Source: Loktanella salsilacus
GTDB taxonomy: Bacteria; Pseudomonadota; Alphaproteobacteria; Rhodobacterales; Rhodobacteraceae
Reading direction: 5' to 3'
Length of the DNA stretch: 64,000 nucleotides
NCBI RefSeq assembly: GCF_900114485.1
Contig: NZ_FOTF01000001.1
Location: 62,001 to 126,000 of the forward strand
Shown: positions 8,140 to 16,288 of the stretch, piece by piece
Position numbering within the stretch: position 1 is the stretch's first letter
Layout: the number at the start of each line of letters is the position of its first letter
The notes under the pieces: model-generated
Database searches by the model: none
What the model was told of the DNA's origin: nothing
What the model saw: only the letters and a program-made list of their open reading frames with translations
Made by a program: the position numbers and the translations under genes

Positions 8140-8298
8140 ATGACCCTGATCGACACTATTCGCCAGACGATTTCAAAGCGTGCCGTTTACGCCCGCACCA
8201 AGCACGAGATCAAATCGATGCCGCTTGATGTTGCGCTGGACCTGAACATCGACCGCGACAACGCAGCGCAAATCGCACGCCAAGCCGTCTACGGCTAA
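8140..8298 (+). CDS. 52-residue basic protein, DUF1127-like
   Basis: The short frame encodes MTLIDTIRQTISKRAVYART, then KHEIKSMPLDVALDLNID and a VYG end. The pattern of a basic N-terminal helix, an R-T-x-x-E-I segment and a D(I/L)-x-I-x-R-x-x-A-x-x-I-A stretch is reminiscent of the small DUF1127/YjiS-like proteins common in alphaproteobacteria, some of which affect RNA turnover or phosphate and carbon responses. A clear ribosome binding site (GAAAGGAG) fixes the start; an ATG five bases earlier is followed at once by a stop. It has its own terminator, so it may be independently regulated. Confidence 0.75.
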   Translation: MTLIDTIRQTISKRAVYARTKHEIKSMPLDVALDLNIDRDNAAQIARQAVYG

Positions 8299-8318
8299 TC
8301 ACATGATTAATCGCGCCT

Positions 8319-8355
8319 AAAGGCGGCGACTGCCATGCGCAGTTGCCGCCTTTTT
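8319..8355. terminator. Bidirectional intrinsic terminator between the small protein gene and coaD
   Basis: A 14-bp stem (AAAGGCGGCGACTG with CAGTTGCCGCCTTT, loop 7) is followed by TTTTT on the + strand. The complementary strand has a short T-run for the converging coaD. Confidence 0.9.
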
Positions 8356-8365
8356 CGTGTCCGGG

Positions 8366-8863
8366 TCAGACCTTGCCGTATTTGCGCTGCAAAGCGGCGT
8401 CGACCGTCGGTGTGACGAACTTGGACACATCGCCATCCAGACGGGCGATTTCCTTGACTAGCTTGCTGGCAATCGCTTGGTTTTTGGCATCAGCCATCAG
8501 GAAAACCGTCTCGACAGAGTTATCCAGCGACCGGTTCATTCCCACCATCTGAAATTCATATTCAAAGTCAGCCACGGCCCGCAGGCCGCGAATAATGACG
8601 CCTGCGCCAACGTCCTTGGCGCAATGAATCAGCAGGTTTTCAAAGGGATGCACGATGATTTCTGTGCCCAGCGGCTCGCCCAGTGGCACGACCTCAGACC
8701 GGACCATCTCGACCCGTTCATCCAGATCAAACAGCGGTCCTTTGTCGCGGTTAATCGCGACCCCGATCACCAGTTTATCGACCAGCGAACAGGCCCGCCG
8801 CACGATATCAATATGCCCGTGGGTGACGGGATCAAAGGTGCCGGGATACAGCCCAATACGCAT
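8366..8863 (-). CDS. coaD: Phosphopantetheine adenylyltransferase
   Basis: CoaD transfers AMP from ATP to 4'-phosphopantetheine, the fourth step of coenzyme A synthesis. The nucleotidyltransferase motif TFDPVTHGH (residues 9-17, TxGH type) and the RGLRAVADFEYE substrate loop are intact, as is KLVKEIARLDGDV near the C-terminus. At 165 residues the length is standard. The start at 8863 (MRIGLYPG) has GAGG upstream; a longer frame adds nine unlikely residues. It appears to be a single gene ending at the shared terminator. Confidence 0.96.
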   Translation of the reverse strand: MRIGLYPGTFDPVTHGHIDIVRRACSLVDKLVIGVAINRDKGPLFDLDERVEMVRSEVVPLGEPLGTEIIVHPFENLLIHCAKDVGAGVIIRGLRAVADFEYEFQMVGMNRSLDNSVETVFLMADAKNQAIASKLVKEIARLDGDVSKFVTPTVDAALQRKYGKV

Positions 8864-8947
8864 GGTCGGCCTCGCAAGATTATGTCGCAACCGCAGCAGA
8901 ACCGCATTTCACGGCAGGTTGCAAGGCCGACCCGGCGCACCGCTGCG

Positions 8948-9382
8948 TCAATGCCCGGCGATCATTCCCTCTAGGGCGTTATTCTCCATCGCCAGTTGCG
9001 ACAGCCGTGCCTTTACCACGTCACCGATTGAAATCAGGCCAATCATCGCGCCGTCTTTCATCACAGGTAGGTGGCGGAACCGGCCGTTGGTCATCATTTC
9101 CAGCACGACATCGGACTGATCCACCGGCGTGCAGGTAATGATTTTACTGGTCATCAACGAGTCCACCTGATCGTCCAGACAATTGGCACCGCCTTTGCCG
9201 ATCTGGCGTACGATGTCGCGTTCCGACAGAATGCCAAGCAGGGCTTTCCCATCTTCACTGACGATCACGGTGCCGATCCGATTGTCCGACATGATTTTGG
9301 CCGCATCAGAGACGCGATCCCCCGGCTTCACCCAAAACATCTCTCCCGAGGCCTTGGAGCTGAGAATCTGTTGTACAAGCAT
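8948..9382 (-). CDS. CBS-domain pair protein
   Basis: The 144-residue cytoplasmic protein is made of two CBS domains (about residues 12-68 and 78-138). Each has the G-x-(I/L)-S-x-x-D pattern: GILSERDIVR in the first and GLISIGDVVK in the second. Such stand-alone pairs bind adenine nucleotides and act as energy sensors of partner enzymes; the partner here is not known. A ribosome binding site GGGAGGA precedes the ATG. It lies between coaD and the LysR gene without overlap. Confidence 0.9.
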   Translation of the reverse strand: MLVQQILSSKASGEMFWVKPGDRVSDAAKIMSDNRIGTVIVSEDGKALLGILSERDIVRQIGKGGANCLDDQVDSLMTSKIITCTPVDQSDVVLEMMTNGRFRHLPVMKDGAMIGLISIGDVVKARLSQLAMENNALEGMIAGH

Positions 9383-9418
9383 GGCTATCCTCCCGTTACA
9401 GCGCGTTTTACCAGCGTT

Positions 9419-10315
9419 TCAGACCGCAGGCGTGCCTGTCAATGATTCCAGACGATGCACCTCTGCCCGCAGGCCATCACTCAGCGCCGTTGCAAAGCGC
9501 TGCAACCGGTCAGATCGGCGGTCGGCGGTGTGGCGCACAAGGTAGAAAGAGCGCACCAGTGACAGCTCTTCCGTCAGTACGCGGCGCACCTCTGGCGCGA
9601 AGGGCAGCGCGAAATCATGCGTGATGCCGATGCCCGCCCGTGCCCGCAGCATTTGCAGCTGAACGCTGACCGAATTGCTGGCCAGCTGCACCCCGTTTGC
9701 GGCCAGCGCGCCCAGATAATCCAGCGCAGAATCGAAAATCATATCCGGGATATACCCGACAACCGCCCTGCCCTTGAGGTCTGACAACCCTGTGGGAACT
9801 GGCAGATCGACATGCTGCGCAAGGTGCAATTTATAATCGACAATCTTTTGCACGGTCAGGCGCCCGGCCTCAGGCGGGCTAACGGTGACGGCCATATCCG
9901 CCTCTCGCCGTGACAAGTTCACGACGCGGGGCAAGGCCAGGATCTGCACCTCAAGCTCGGGATTGGCCGCTTGGATCGCGGCGCAGACCTGCGGCAGCAG
10001 GTAGTTCGCGCAGCCATCAGGCGCGCCGATGCGGATCTGCCCCGCAAGGCCGCTGCTGGGGCTTTGCCCAAGGTCCGCGGCGCGCAGCAACGCCGCCTCG
10101 GCCTGTGCGGCCTCTTCTGCCATGCGCGCGCCAAGGTCGGTCAGCGCATAGCCCTGCGGTGATTTCACGAACAAAGCCGCGCCGACCGATTGCTCCAGCC
10201 GCGCGATGCGGCGGCCCAGCGTAGCCGGGTCCATGCGCAGCACCGGGGCCGCGCCGGACAGGCTTTCCGCCCGCGCCACGGCCAAAAACACCCGCATGTC
10301 ATCCCAGTTTTGCAC
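9419..10315 (-). CDS. LysR-family transcriptional regulator, divergent from mmsA
   Basis: The 298-residue protein has the LysR N-terminal winged helix-turn-helix (residues 2-60; SGAAPVLRMDPATLGRRIARLE is its recognition region) and a C-terminal effector domain. I choose the GTG at 10315 (then QNWDDMRVFLAVARAES), because AAGGG lies six bases upstream and LysR proteins typically start at this point. An ATG at 10330 has no ribosome binding site and falls inside a palindrome. Divergent transcription from mmsA suggests control of the valine degradation genes, possibly with a metabolite as inducer. This is context only. Confidence 0.88.
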   Translation of the reverse strand: MQNWDDMRVFLAVARAESLSGAAPVLRMDPATLGRRIARLEQSVGAALFVKSPQGYALTDLGARMAEEAAQAEAALLRAADLGQSPSSGLAGQIRIGAPDGCANYLLPQVCAAIQAANPELEVQILALPRVVNLSRREADMAVTVSPPEAGRLTVQKIVDYKLHLAQHVDLPVPTGLSDLKGRAVVGYIPDMIFDSALDYLGALAANGVQLASNSVSVQLQMLRARAGIGITHDFALPFAPEVRRVLTEELSLVRSFYLVRHTADRRSDRLQRFATALSDGLRAEVHRLESLTGTPAV

Positions 10316-10324
10316 GCCGCACCC

Positions 10325-10338
10325 TTGCATTTTTGCAA
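10325..10338. promoter_or_regulatory. Candidate LysR operator TTGCA-N4-TGCAA
   Basis: The 14-bp inverted repeat TTGCATTTTTGCAA fits the LysR T-N11-A rule. It lies 10-23 bases upstream of the LysR GTG and 75 bases before the mmsA ATG, in the shared promoter region. Confidence 0.4.
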
Positions 10339-10412
10339 ATCAACTTTGTCATCTTGGCCCTGTTGCCCGCAAAAACGCAAGACTAAGGTGCAGGCAATCA
10401 CAGGAGGATTCT

Positions 10413-11912
10413 ATGCAAGACCTGACCCATTACATGAACGGTGCCCATGTTGCTGGCACGTCCGGCCGCTTTGCCGATGTCTTTAACCCTGCCACTGGCG
10501 AAGTGCAGGCCCGCGTGCCGCTGGCCAACGCTGCCGAGATGGACCAAGCCGTTCAATTCGCCGCTGCCGCCCAGCCGAAGTGGGCCGCCGTCAACCCGCA
10601 GCGCCGCGCCCGCGTGATGATGAAGTTCGTCGAACTTCTGCACCGCGACATGGACAAACTGGCCGAGGCGCTGTCGCGCGAGCACGGCAAGACCCTGCCC
10701 GACGCCGCTGGCGACGTGCAGCGTGGCCTTGAAGTTGTCGAATATTGCATCGGTGCGCCGCAGTTGCTGAAGGGTGAATTCACCGACGGCGCTGGCCCCG
10801 GCATCGACATGTATTCCATGCGTCAGGCACTGGGTGTTTGCGCTGGCATCACGCCGTTCAACTTCCCCGCCATGATCCCGATGTGGATGTTCGCCCCGGC
10901 CATCGCCTGCGGCAACGCCTTCATCCTCAAGCCATCCGAGCGTGACCCGTCGGTCCCCCTGATGTTAGCCGAACTGATGGAAGAAGCCGGTCTGCCCAAG
11001 GGTATCCTGCAGGTCGTCAACGGTGACAAAGAAGCTGTTGATGCGATTATCGATCATGACGTGATCCAGTCGATCGGCTTTGTCGGCTCGACCCCGATCG
11101 CCGAATATATCTATGGCCGCGGTTGTTCGCAGGGCAAGCGCGTGCAGTGCTTTGGCGGTGCCAAGAACCACATGATCATCATGCCCGACGCGGACATGGA
11201 TCAGGCTGCCGACGCGCTGATCGGCGCAGGCTACGGCGCAGCAGGCGAGCGTTGCATGGCGATCTCCGTCGCCGTGCCCGTGGGCGAGGAAACAGCCGAC
11301 AAACTGATCGAAAAGCTTAAGCCCCGCATCGACGCGCTCAAGGTCGGCCCCTACACTGGCGGCAATGACGTGGACTACGGCCCCGTTGTTACCGCTGCGG
11401 CCAAGGCGAACATCCTTAAGATGGTTGAATCCGGCATTGCGCAAGGCGCAGAACTGGTCGTCGACGGCCGCGACTTTAGCCTTCAAGGCTACGAGGAAGG
11501 CTTCTTTGTCGGACCGCACCTGTTCGACCGCGTCACCACCGATATGGACATCTACCAAAAGGAAATCTTTGGCCCCGTCCTGTCCGTTGTCCGCGCGCAG
11601 GACTACGAAGAGGCGCTGGCGCTGGCCATGGACCACGAAATGGGCAACGGCACCGCGATCTATACCCGCGACGGCGACGCCGCCCGCGACTTTGCCAACC
11701 GTGTCAACGTCGGCATGATCGGCATCAACGTGCCGATCCCCGTGCCGCTGGCCTATCACACCTTTGGCGGCTGGAAGAAATCCGTCTTTGGCGACCTGAA
11801 CCAGCACGGCCCGGATGCGTTCAAGTTCTACACCCGCACCAAAACGGTCACATCCCGTTGGCCGTCGGGCATCAAGGACGGCGCTGCGCTGAACTTCAAA
11901 CCAATGGACTAA
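10413..11912 (+). CDS. mmsA: Methylmalonate-semialdehyde dehydrogenase (CoA-acylating)
   Basis: MmsA converts (methyl)malonate semialdehyde to propionyl- or acetyl-CoA at the end of valine and inositol breakdown. The 499-residue ALDH-fold protein has the family signature ITPFNFPAMIP, the NAD-binding GFVGSTPIAEYI region and catalytic Cys281 in GERCMA, the form typical of CoA-dependent MmsA. The lack of the general-base Glu of ordinary aldehyde dehydrogenases at FGGAKNH agrees with this. AGGAGGA lies six bases before the ATG. It is divergent from the LysR gene and separated by a terminator and leader from the rest of the valine genes. Confidence 0.95.
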   Translation: MQDLTHYMNGAHVAGTSGRFADVFNPATGEVQARVPLANAAEMDQAVQFAAAAQPKWAAVNPQRRARVMMKFVELLHRDMDKLAEALSREHGKTLPDAAGDVQRGLEVVEYCIGAPQLLKGEFTDGAGPGIDMYSMRQALGVCAGITPFNFPAMIPMWMFAPAIACGNAFILKPSERDPSVPLMLAELMEEAGLPKGILQVVNGDKEAVDAIIDHDVIQSIGFVGSTPIAEYIYGRGCSQGKRVQCFGGAKNHMIIMPDADMDQAADALIGAGYGAAGERCMAISVAVPVGEETADKLIEKLKPRIDALKVGPYTGGNDVDYGPVVTAAAKANILKMVESGIAQGAELVVDGRDFSLQGYEEGFFVGPHLFDRVTTDMDIYQKEIFGPVLSVVRAQDYEEALALAMDHEMGNGTAIYTRDGDAARDFANRVNVGMIGINVPIPVPLAYHTFGGWKKSVFGDLNQHGPDAFKFYTRTKTVTSRWPSGIKDGAALNFKPMD

Positions 11913-11935
11913 CCCCCCATTTATAAAACTAAATC

Positions 11936-11967
11936 AAAGGCGCACCCTTCACTGGGTGCGCCTTTTT
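11936..11967 (+). terminator. Intrinsic terminator after mmsA
   Basis: A 12-bp perfect stem AAAGGCGCACCC/GGGTGCGCCTTT (loop TTCACT) is followed by further T. It ends the mmsA transcript before the acyl-CoA dehydrogenase. Confidence 0.9.
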
Positions 11968-12014
11968 CACGTTCAGGGGAAATGACAAACATTTTGTTAA
12001 ACCGCGTGAAACCA

Positions 12015-12157
12015 TTCTGCCCGGACGCCGTGAATATCTGCGAAAGGCGGCCCCAAACCCGCCTGATATCCGGCCAGATCCGGGTTGCCCCCAATGCAGC
12101 CCCTGTCCCGGTGCGGCCCGCATCCGTCCCAAGTTCGGATGCGGGCTTTATCTTTTT
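12015..12157 (+). ncRNA. Candidate structured leader or small RNA before the acyl-CoA dehydrogenase operon
   Basis: The 320 bases between mmsA and the acyl-CoA dehydrogenase hold no convincing gene but can fold in three nested helices. These are CCCGGA (12020) with TCCGGG (12079), ATATC (12034) with GATAT (12065), and GGCGG (12046) with CCGCC (12059). A second intrinsic terminator follows. A transcript starting after the mmsA terminator would be about 130-150 bases. It could be an attenuating 5' leader of the downstream valine operon or an independent small RNA. The promoter and exact ends are not visible with confidence. Confidence 0.35.
12116..12157 (+). terminator. Intrinsic terminator upstream of the acyl-CoA dehydrogenase
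   Basis: An 11-bp perfect stem GCCCGCATCCG/CGGATGCGGGC (loop 9) is followed by TTTATCTTTTT. It lies 76 bases before the next start codon and serves no annotated gene, since mmsA already has a terminator 150 bases earlier. Confidence 0.85.
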
Positions 12158-12232
12158 GACAAACCGCTGACCCTTCGGCATCCTTTTCTGAACGCACGTT
12201 CAATTCACGCGCGCGGCAACTCGGGGGGAACG

Positions 12233-13372
12233 ATGGATTTTGCACTCAGCCAAGAGCAATCAGCGATTTTTGACATGGCGCAGGCCTGCGGAGCAGAGCA
12301 TATCGCGCCCTTCGCCCGGCAATGGGAAAAAGACGGCACCATTCCCCGCGATCTGTGGCCCAAGCTGGCAGAGCTGGGCTTTGGCGGGCTTTATGTGTCC
12401 GAAGAGTCCGGCGGCACCGACCTCAGCCGCCTAGACGCCACGCTGGTATTCGAGGCGCTATCAATGTCCTGCCCGTCGGTCGCCGCTTTCCTGTCGATCC
12501 ACAACATGTGCGCGCGCATGATCGACCAGTTCGGCAGCGACGACATGAAGGCCCGGCTGCTGCCCGACGCGCTAAGCATGGACACTGTGTTGTCCTATTG
12601 CCTGACCGAACCGGCCAGCGGATCGGACGCCGCCGCGCTAAAGACGAAAGCGGTGCCGACGGACGCGGGATACGCCCTGACGGGAACCAAGGCCTTCATC
12701 TCTGGCGCGGGGTATTCGGACGCTTATATCGTCATGGCCCGCAGCGGCGACGCAGGGCCCAAAGGCATCAGCGCCTTTGTCGTGATGGATGGATCAGACG
12801 GGCTCAGCTTTGGCGGGCTAGAGGATAAGATGGGCTGGCGCAGTCAGCCCACGCGGCAGGTCCAGTTGGACGATTGCAACATTCCTGCGGGTGACTTGCT
12901 AGGTGAGCTGGGCAAAGGTTTCACATATGCGATGAAGGGCCTTGACGGCGGACGGCTTAACATCGCCGCCTGTTCGCTGGGGGCCGCGCAATCTGCGCTG
13001 GATCAAACCCGCGCTTATATGGCCGACCGCAAGGCCTTTGGTAAATCCATTGACCAGTTTCAGGCGTTGCAATTCCGCCTTGCCGATATGGAAATCGCCA
13101 TGCAATCGGCGCGCATCTTTTTGCGGCAGGCCGCATGGAAGCTGGACACCGGCGCACCTGACGCGACCCGTTTTTGCGCCATGGCCAAAAAGCTCGTGAC
13201 CGAAACAGGGTCACAGGTTGCCGATCAATGCCTGCAACTCCACGGCGGCTACGGCTATCTGGCGGACTACGGGATCGAAAAAATCGTCCGCGATTTGCGG
13301 GTTCACCAAATCCTAGAAGGCACGAACGAGATTATGCGCATGATCGTCGCCCGCGACATGGTATCAGCATGA
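12233..13372 (+). CDS. Acyl-CoA dehydrogenase, probably isobutyryl-CoA dehydrogenase
   Basis: The 379-residue flavoenzyme has the three-domain ACAD fold with CLTEPASGSDAAALKT (FAD/substrate loop near residue 122) and the C-terminal LHGGYGYLADYGIEKIVRD. The catalytic base is Glu362 in ILEGTNEI. Placement in the operon with 3-hydroxyisobutyryl-CoA hydrolase and mmsB, and near mmsA, points to the valine pathway, where it would oxidise isobutyryl-CoA to methacrylyl-CoA. Substrate choice is inferred from context. The stop overlaps the next start by ATGA. Confidence 0.9.
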   Translation: MDFALSQEQSAIFDMAQACGAEHIAPFARQWEKDGTIPRDLWPKLAELGFGGLYVSEESGGTDLSRLDATLVFEALSMSCPSVAAFLSIHNMCARMIDQFGSDDMKARLLPDALSMDTVLSYCLTEPASGSDAAALKTKAVPTDAGYALTGTKAFISGAGYSDAYIVMARSGDAGPKGISAFVVMDGSDGLSFGGLEDKMGWRSQPTRQVQLDDCNIPAGDLLGELGKGFTYAMKGLDGGRLNIAACSLGAAQSALDQTRAYMADRKAFGKSIDQFQALQFRLADMEIAMQSARIFLRQAAWKLDTGAPDATRFCAMAKKLVTETGSQVADQCLQLHGGYGYLADYGIEKIVRDLRVHQILEGTNEIMRMIVARDMVSA

Positions 13373-14409
13373 GCGACGTTGATATCCGCACCGAAGGCCG
13401 CGCAGGCCGCATCACCCTCACGCGGGAAAAGGCGCTGAACGCGCTGACGTGGGACATGGTGATCCAGATCGAAGATGCGCTGGTGAAATGGCGCAGCGAC
13501 GACGCCATAGCCCTTGTCATCATCGACGCCGCCGGCCCCAAAGCGTTCTGCGCTGGCGGCGATATTGCGCAGATCTATGCCACAGGTACCGCCGGCGATT
13601 ATGGCCCTGCGCGTCGGTTTTGGCGCGATGAATACCGCCTGAACGCGATGATTGCAGGCTATGACAAACCGATCGTCGCGCTGATGCAGGGCTTTGTCAT
13701 GGGCGGCGGTGTTGGCATCGGCGGCCATTGCAGCCACCGCGTTGTGGACGACAGCACCCGCGTCGCCCTGCCCGAATGCGGCATTGGGCTGGTGCCCGAC
13801 GTCGGCTCTACGCTGCTTTTGGCGCGCGCACCGGGGCGGCTGGGCGAATTCCTTGGGCTGACAGGATACCGGATGGACGCCGGGGACGCGGTCTATGCCG
13901 GGTTTGCCGATGTCATGATCCCGCAGGATGCTTGGCCGGACCTGATCGCTGCCCTGTGCACAGACGGTGATGCCAGCGCCGTGCAGGCCGCCGCCCTGCC
14001 CGCACCGCAAAGCAAACTGGCCGCTTGGCGCAGCGATATCGACAACGTCTTTGCCGCGGGTGATCTGCCCGGCATTCGCCAACAACCCGCAGCAGTGCCG
14101 CCCGCGCCGATCACCAATGCGCTTGATTTGATGGAGCGGAACTCGCCCCTTTCTATGGCCTGCACGTTGCAGATCGTGCGAGCGGTGCGTGCGGACCCTA
14201 CCATTCACACGGCCCTGACCCACGAATTTCGCTACACGTTTCGCAGTCAGCAGGGGTCCGACCTGCTTGAAGGCATCCGCGCCGCGATCATTGACCGCGA
14301 CCGCAGCCCAAAATGGCGACACACCAGTTGGGACGTGCCCGCAGACGACATCGCGGCCCTGACCGCGCCCCTTGGCCCCGACGCCCTATACCCGGAGACT
14401 TCTTTATGA
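13369..14409 (+). CDS. 3-Hydroxyisobutyryl-CoA hydrolase (enoyl-CoA hydratase family)
   Basis: The 346-residue crotonase-fold protein has the oxyanion-hole segments FCAGGDI (near residue 60) and MGGGVGIGGH (112-121), then ALPECGIGLVPDVG. The length over 340 and the ECGIGLVPDVG block match HIBYL-CoA hydrolases better than the about 260-residue hydratases. It releases free 3-hydroxyisobutyrate from its CoA ester, which the following mmsB product oxidises. ATGA overlaps at both ends (13369 and 14406) make it translationally coupled to its neighbours. Confidence 0.88.
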   Translation: MSDVDIRTEGRAGRITLTREKALNALTWDMVIQIEDALVKWRSDDAIALVIIDAAGPKAFCAGGDIAQIYATGTAGDYGPARRFWRDEYRLNAMIAGYDKPIVALMQGFVMGGGVGIGGHCSHRVVDDSTRVALPECGIGLVPDVGSTLLLARAPGRLGEFLGLTGYRMDAGDAVYAGFADVMIPQDAWPDLIAALCTDGDASAVQAAALPAPQSKLAAWRSDIDNVFAAGDLPGIRQQPAAVPPAPITNALDLMERNSPLSMACTLQIVRAVRADPTIHTALTHEFRYTFRSQQGSDLLEGIRAAIIDRDRSPKWRHTSWDVPADDIAALTAPLGPDALYPETSL

Positions 14410-15275
14410 ACATCGCATTCATCGGCCTTGGCAACATGGGCGCGCCCATGGCCGCGAACCTGATCAAAGCGGGCCACGCCGTGACCGGTTTCGACACCCA
14501 CGCCAAGCCAGACGGCATGACAATGGCGGATAGCGCAGCTGCGGCGGCAAGCGGCGCTGACGTCGTGATCACCATGCTACCGAACGGCGCAATTCTAAGC
14601 AGCGTTGCCGCTGAAATTCACGCCGCGATGAAACCGGGCGCGGTGCATCTGGACTGTTCCACCGTGGATGTGGACAGCGCGAGGAACGTCGCGCAAGCCG
14701 CTGAAGATGCTGGACTATTGGCGATTGATGCCCCCGTATCAGGCGGCATCGGCGGCGCAACAAACGGTACCCTCACCTTCATGGCAGGCGGTTCGCAAGA
14801 GGCCTTTGATATCTGCAAACCGCTGTTCGATATCATGGGCCAAAAAGTTGTCCATTGCGGCCCCGCAGGGAATGGCCAAGCGGCCAAAATCTGCAACAAC
14901 ATGATCCTTGGCGTGACCATGATCGCCACCTGCGAGGCGTTCAATCTGGCCGACCGCCTTGGCCTAGATCGCCAAGCGATGTTCGACGTGGTCAGCACAT
15001 CGTCCGGCTCCAGCTGGAGCATGAACGCCTATTGCCCCGCCCCCGGCATCGGGCCAACCTCCCCCGCGGACAACGACTACAAGCCGGGCTTTGCGGCTGA
15101 TCTGATGCTCAAGGACCTGACCCTCGCGCAGGCGGCCGCCAAGTCTGCAGACGCCGACACCCCGCTGGGGGAAGCCGCGCGCGCGCTTTACGATCAGTTT
15201 GTGAACCGCGAGGATGGCGCAGGACGCGATTTTTCCGCCATGCTGCCGCGCTTTTCCGCCCGCAAGCGCGGATAA
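14406..15275 (+). CDS. mmsB: 3-Hydroxyisobutyrate dehydrogenase
   Basis: The 289-residue enzyme oxidises 3-hydroxyisobutyrate to methylmalonate semialdehyde, the substrate of MmsA. It has the Rossmann motif GLGNMGAPMA (residues 7-16), the signature DCSTVDVD (83-90), the substrate loop APVSGG (109-114) and the catalytic Lys161 in GNGQAAKICNN. The length is normal. It is the last gene of the acyl-CoA dehydrogenase - hydrolase - mmsB operon and is followed by a terminator. Confidence 0.95.
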   Translation: MNIAFIGLGNMGAPMAANLIKAGHAVTGFDTHAKPDGMTMADSAAAAASGADVVITMLPNGAILSSVAAEIHAAMKPGAVHLDCSTVDVDSARNVAQAAEDAGLLAIDAPVSGGIGGATNGTLTFMAGGSQEAFDICKPLFDIMGQKVVHCGPAGNGQAAKICNNMILGVTMIATCEAFNLADRLGLDRQAMFDVVSTSSGSSWSMNAYCPAPGIGPTSPADNDYKPGFAADLMLKDLTLAQAAAKSADADTPLGEAARALYDQFVNREDGAGRDFSAMLPRFSARKRG

Positions 15276-15287
15276 CCGCCGACAGGT

Positions 15288-15326
15288 CCGGCGCGCACGG
15301 AACGGCGCGCCGGGCTTTGCGTTTTT
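15288..15326 (+). terminator. Intrinsic terminator after mmsB
   Basis: The 9-bp stem CCGGCGCGC/GCGCGCCGG (loop 8) is followed by GCTTTGCGTTTTT, 12 bases after the mmsB stop. Confidence 0.7.
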
Positions 15327-15358
15327 CCTGTGAACCGGATCACTGGAAAGACCGACAG

Positions 15359-16217
15359 ATGAAAAATATCGTCACATTCACCGCCATCGCGGCCCTGACA
15401 GCCATGCCATTCGTGGCCGAGGCGAAGGGTAAAGGCCAAGGCCAAGGCCATGGCGGCGGAAATGCGCAATCCGCCCAAAAACCATGGCGACGGGCATGGC
15501 AACAATGGCAATGGTCGCGGAAACGGAAACGGCAAAAAGTATGACCGCGCAGAACCTGCGCGCGGCAATGATAATGCCCGAGGCGGCAACGCTGATCTGG
15601 CCCGCATCGCAACCGGCATCGCCGCAGCCAGCGGCCTGATCTATCTGACCCCCGATATGGACGCCGCGCAGTTTACAGACGACGACTATCGGACCATCGC
15701 CAACTGCCCGCCGGGCCTTGCGAAAAAAGACCCACCCTGCGTGCCACCTGGCCTTGCGAAAAAGGGTGTCACCTATCAGGACTGGGCAGGCTATGATCAG
15801 GATGCGCTACGCGGCGTCTTTGACGACCGCTGGACCGCCTATACCCCAGCTGTTCCCGCCCCAGATGCACCGCGCGACACAGCGCTGACCTCTGCCCAGA
15901 TCCGCCAGATCTTCGACCTGCCGGCAGAGCCTGAAGGCAAACGTTATGCCGTGATCGACGGTCGCCCCGTTTTGCTGAGCGCGGAAGACTACGAAAAGCT
16001 GATGACGATCAATACGCTGGCGGCCCGCCCAACGCTTGCAGACAGCATCACGGTCCTGCCCGATGCGGCCCTGACGCAAGAGCAGCTCATCAACCGCTAC
16101 AATCTGCCCGCACTGGGCGATGGTCAGAATTACGCCGTCCTCGACAACCAGATCATCGCCCTGCCCGACCAAAGCTATGACCTGCTGCAACTGATCCGGA
16201 TCTTGGGCGCGGTCTGA
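15359..16217 (+). pseudogene. Secreted Gly/Lys-rich protein with repeated C-terminal domain, split by a frameshift
   Basis: An ATG at 15359 with GGAAAG upstream opens a signal peptide (residues 1-21, ending FVAEA) and a GQGQGHGG stretch, but this frame stops at 15544. The neighbouring frame (open from before 15450 to 16217) continues the same low-complexity style (NHGDGHGNNGNGRGNGNG). It then has NCPPGLAKK/CVPPGLAKK and two homologous modules of about 50 residues, each with YAV(I/L)D and an L-L-x-I-x-x-L end. The frames join if one A is removed from the A5 run at 15477-15481. The protein resembles RcnB-like periplasmic proteins. It may be a recent pseudogene, phase-variable, or a sequencing error. 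Confidence 0.7.
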
Positions 16218-16253
16218 CCTTCTTCTGGTCCTAAATACCTCCGCCGGAGGCAT
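16218..16253 (+). repeat. Dispersed intergenic repeat, copy C
   Basis: CCTTCTTCTGGTC, CTAAATACCTCC and a GCCGGAGGC end start directly after the stop of the secreted-protein frame. Confidence 0.7.
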
Positions 16254-16254
16254 C

Positions 16255-16288
16255 CCGCCGCTGCGCCAAAACGCAGCGGCGGTTTTTT
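16255..16288 (+). terminator. Intrinsic terminator between the secreted-protein gene and uvrA
   Basis: An 11-bp perfect stem CCGCCGCTGCG/CGCAGCGGCGG (loop CCAAAA) is followed by six T; the T-run overlaps the uvrA stop codon on the other strand. Confidence 0.9.

Noticed and set aside
11982-12170. 62-codon frame across the region before the acyl-CoA dehydrogenase, with several Val codons before the terminator, as a leader peptide
   Set aside because: The frame runs straight through the terminator hairpin, the ribosome binding site is too close to the ATG, and Val codons are not clustered as in classical attenuators.
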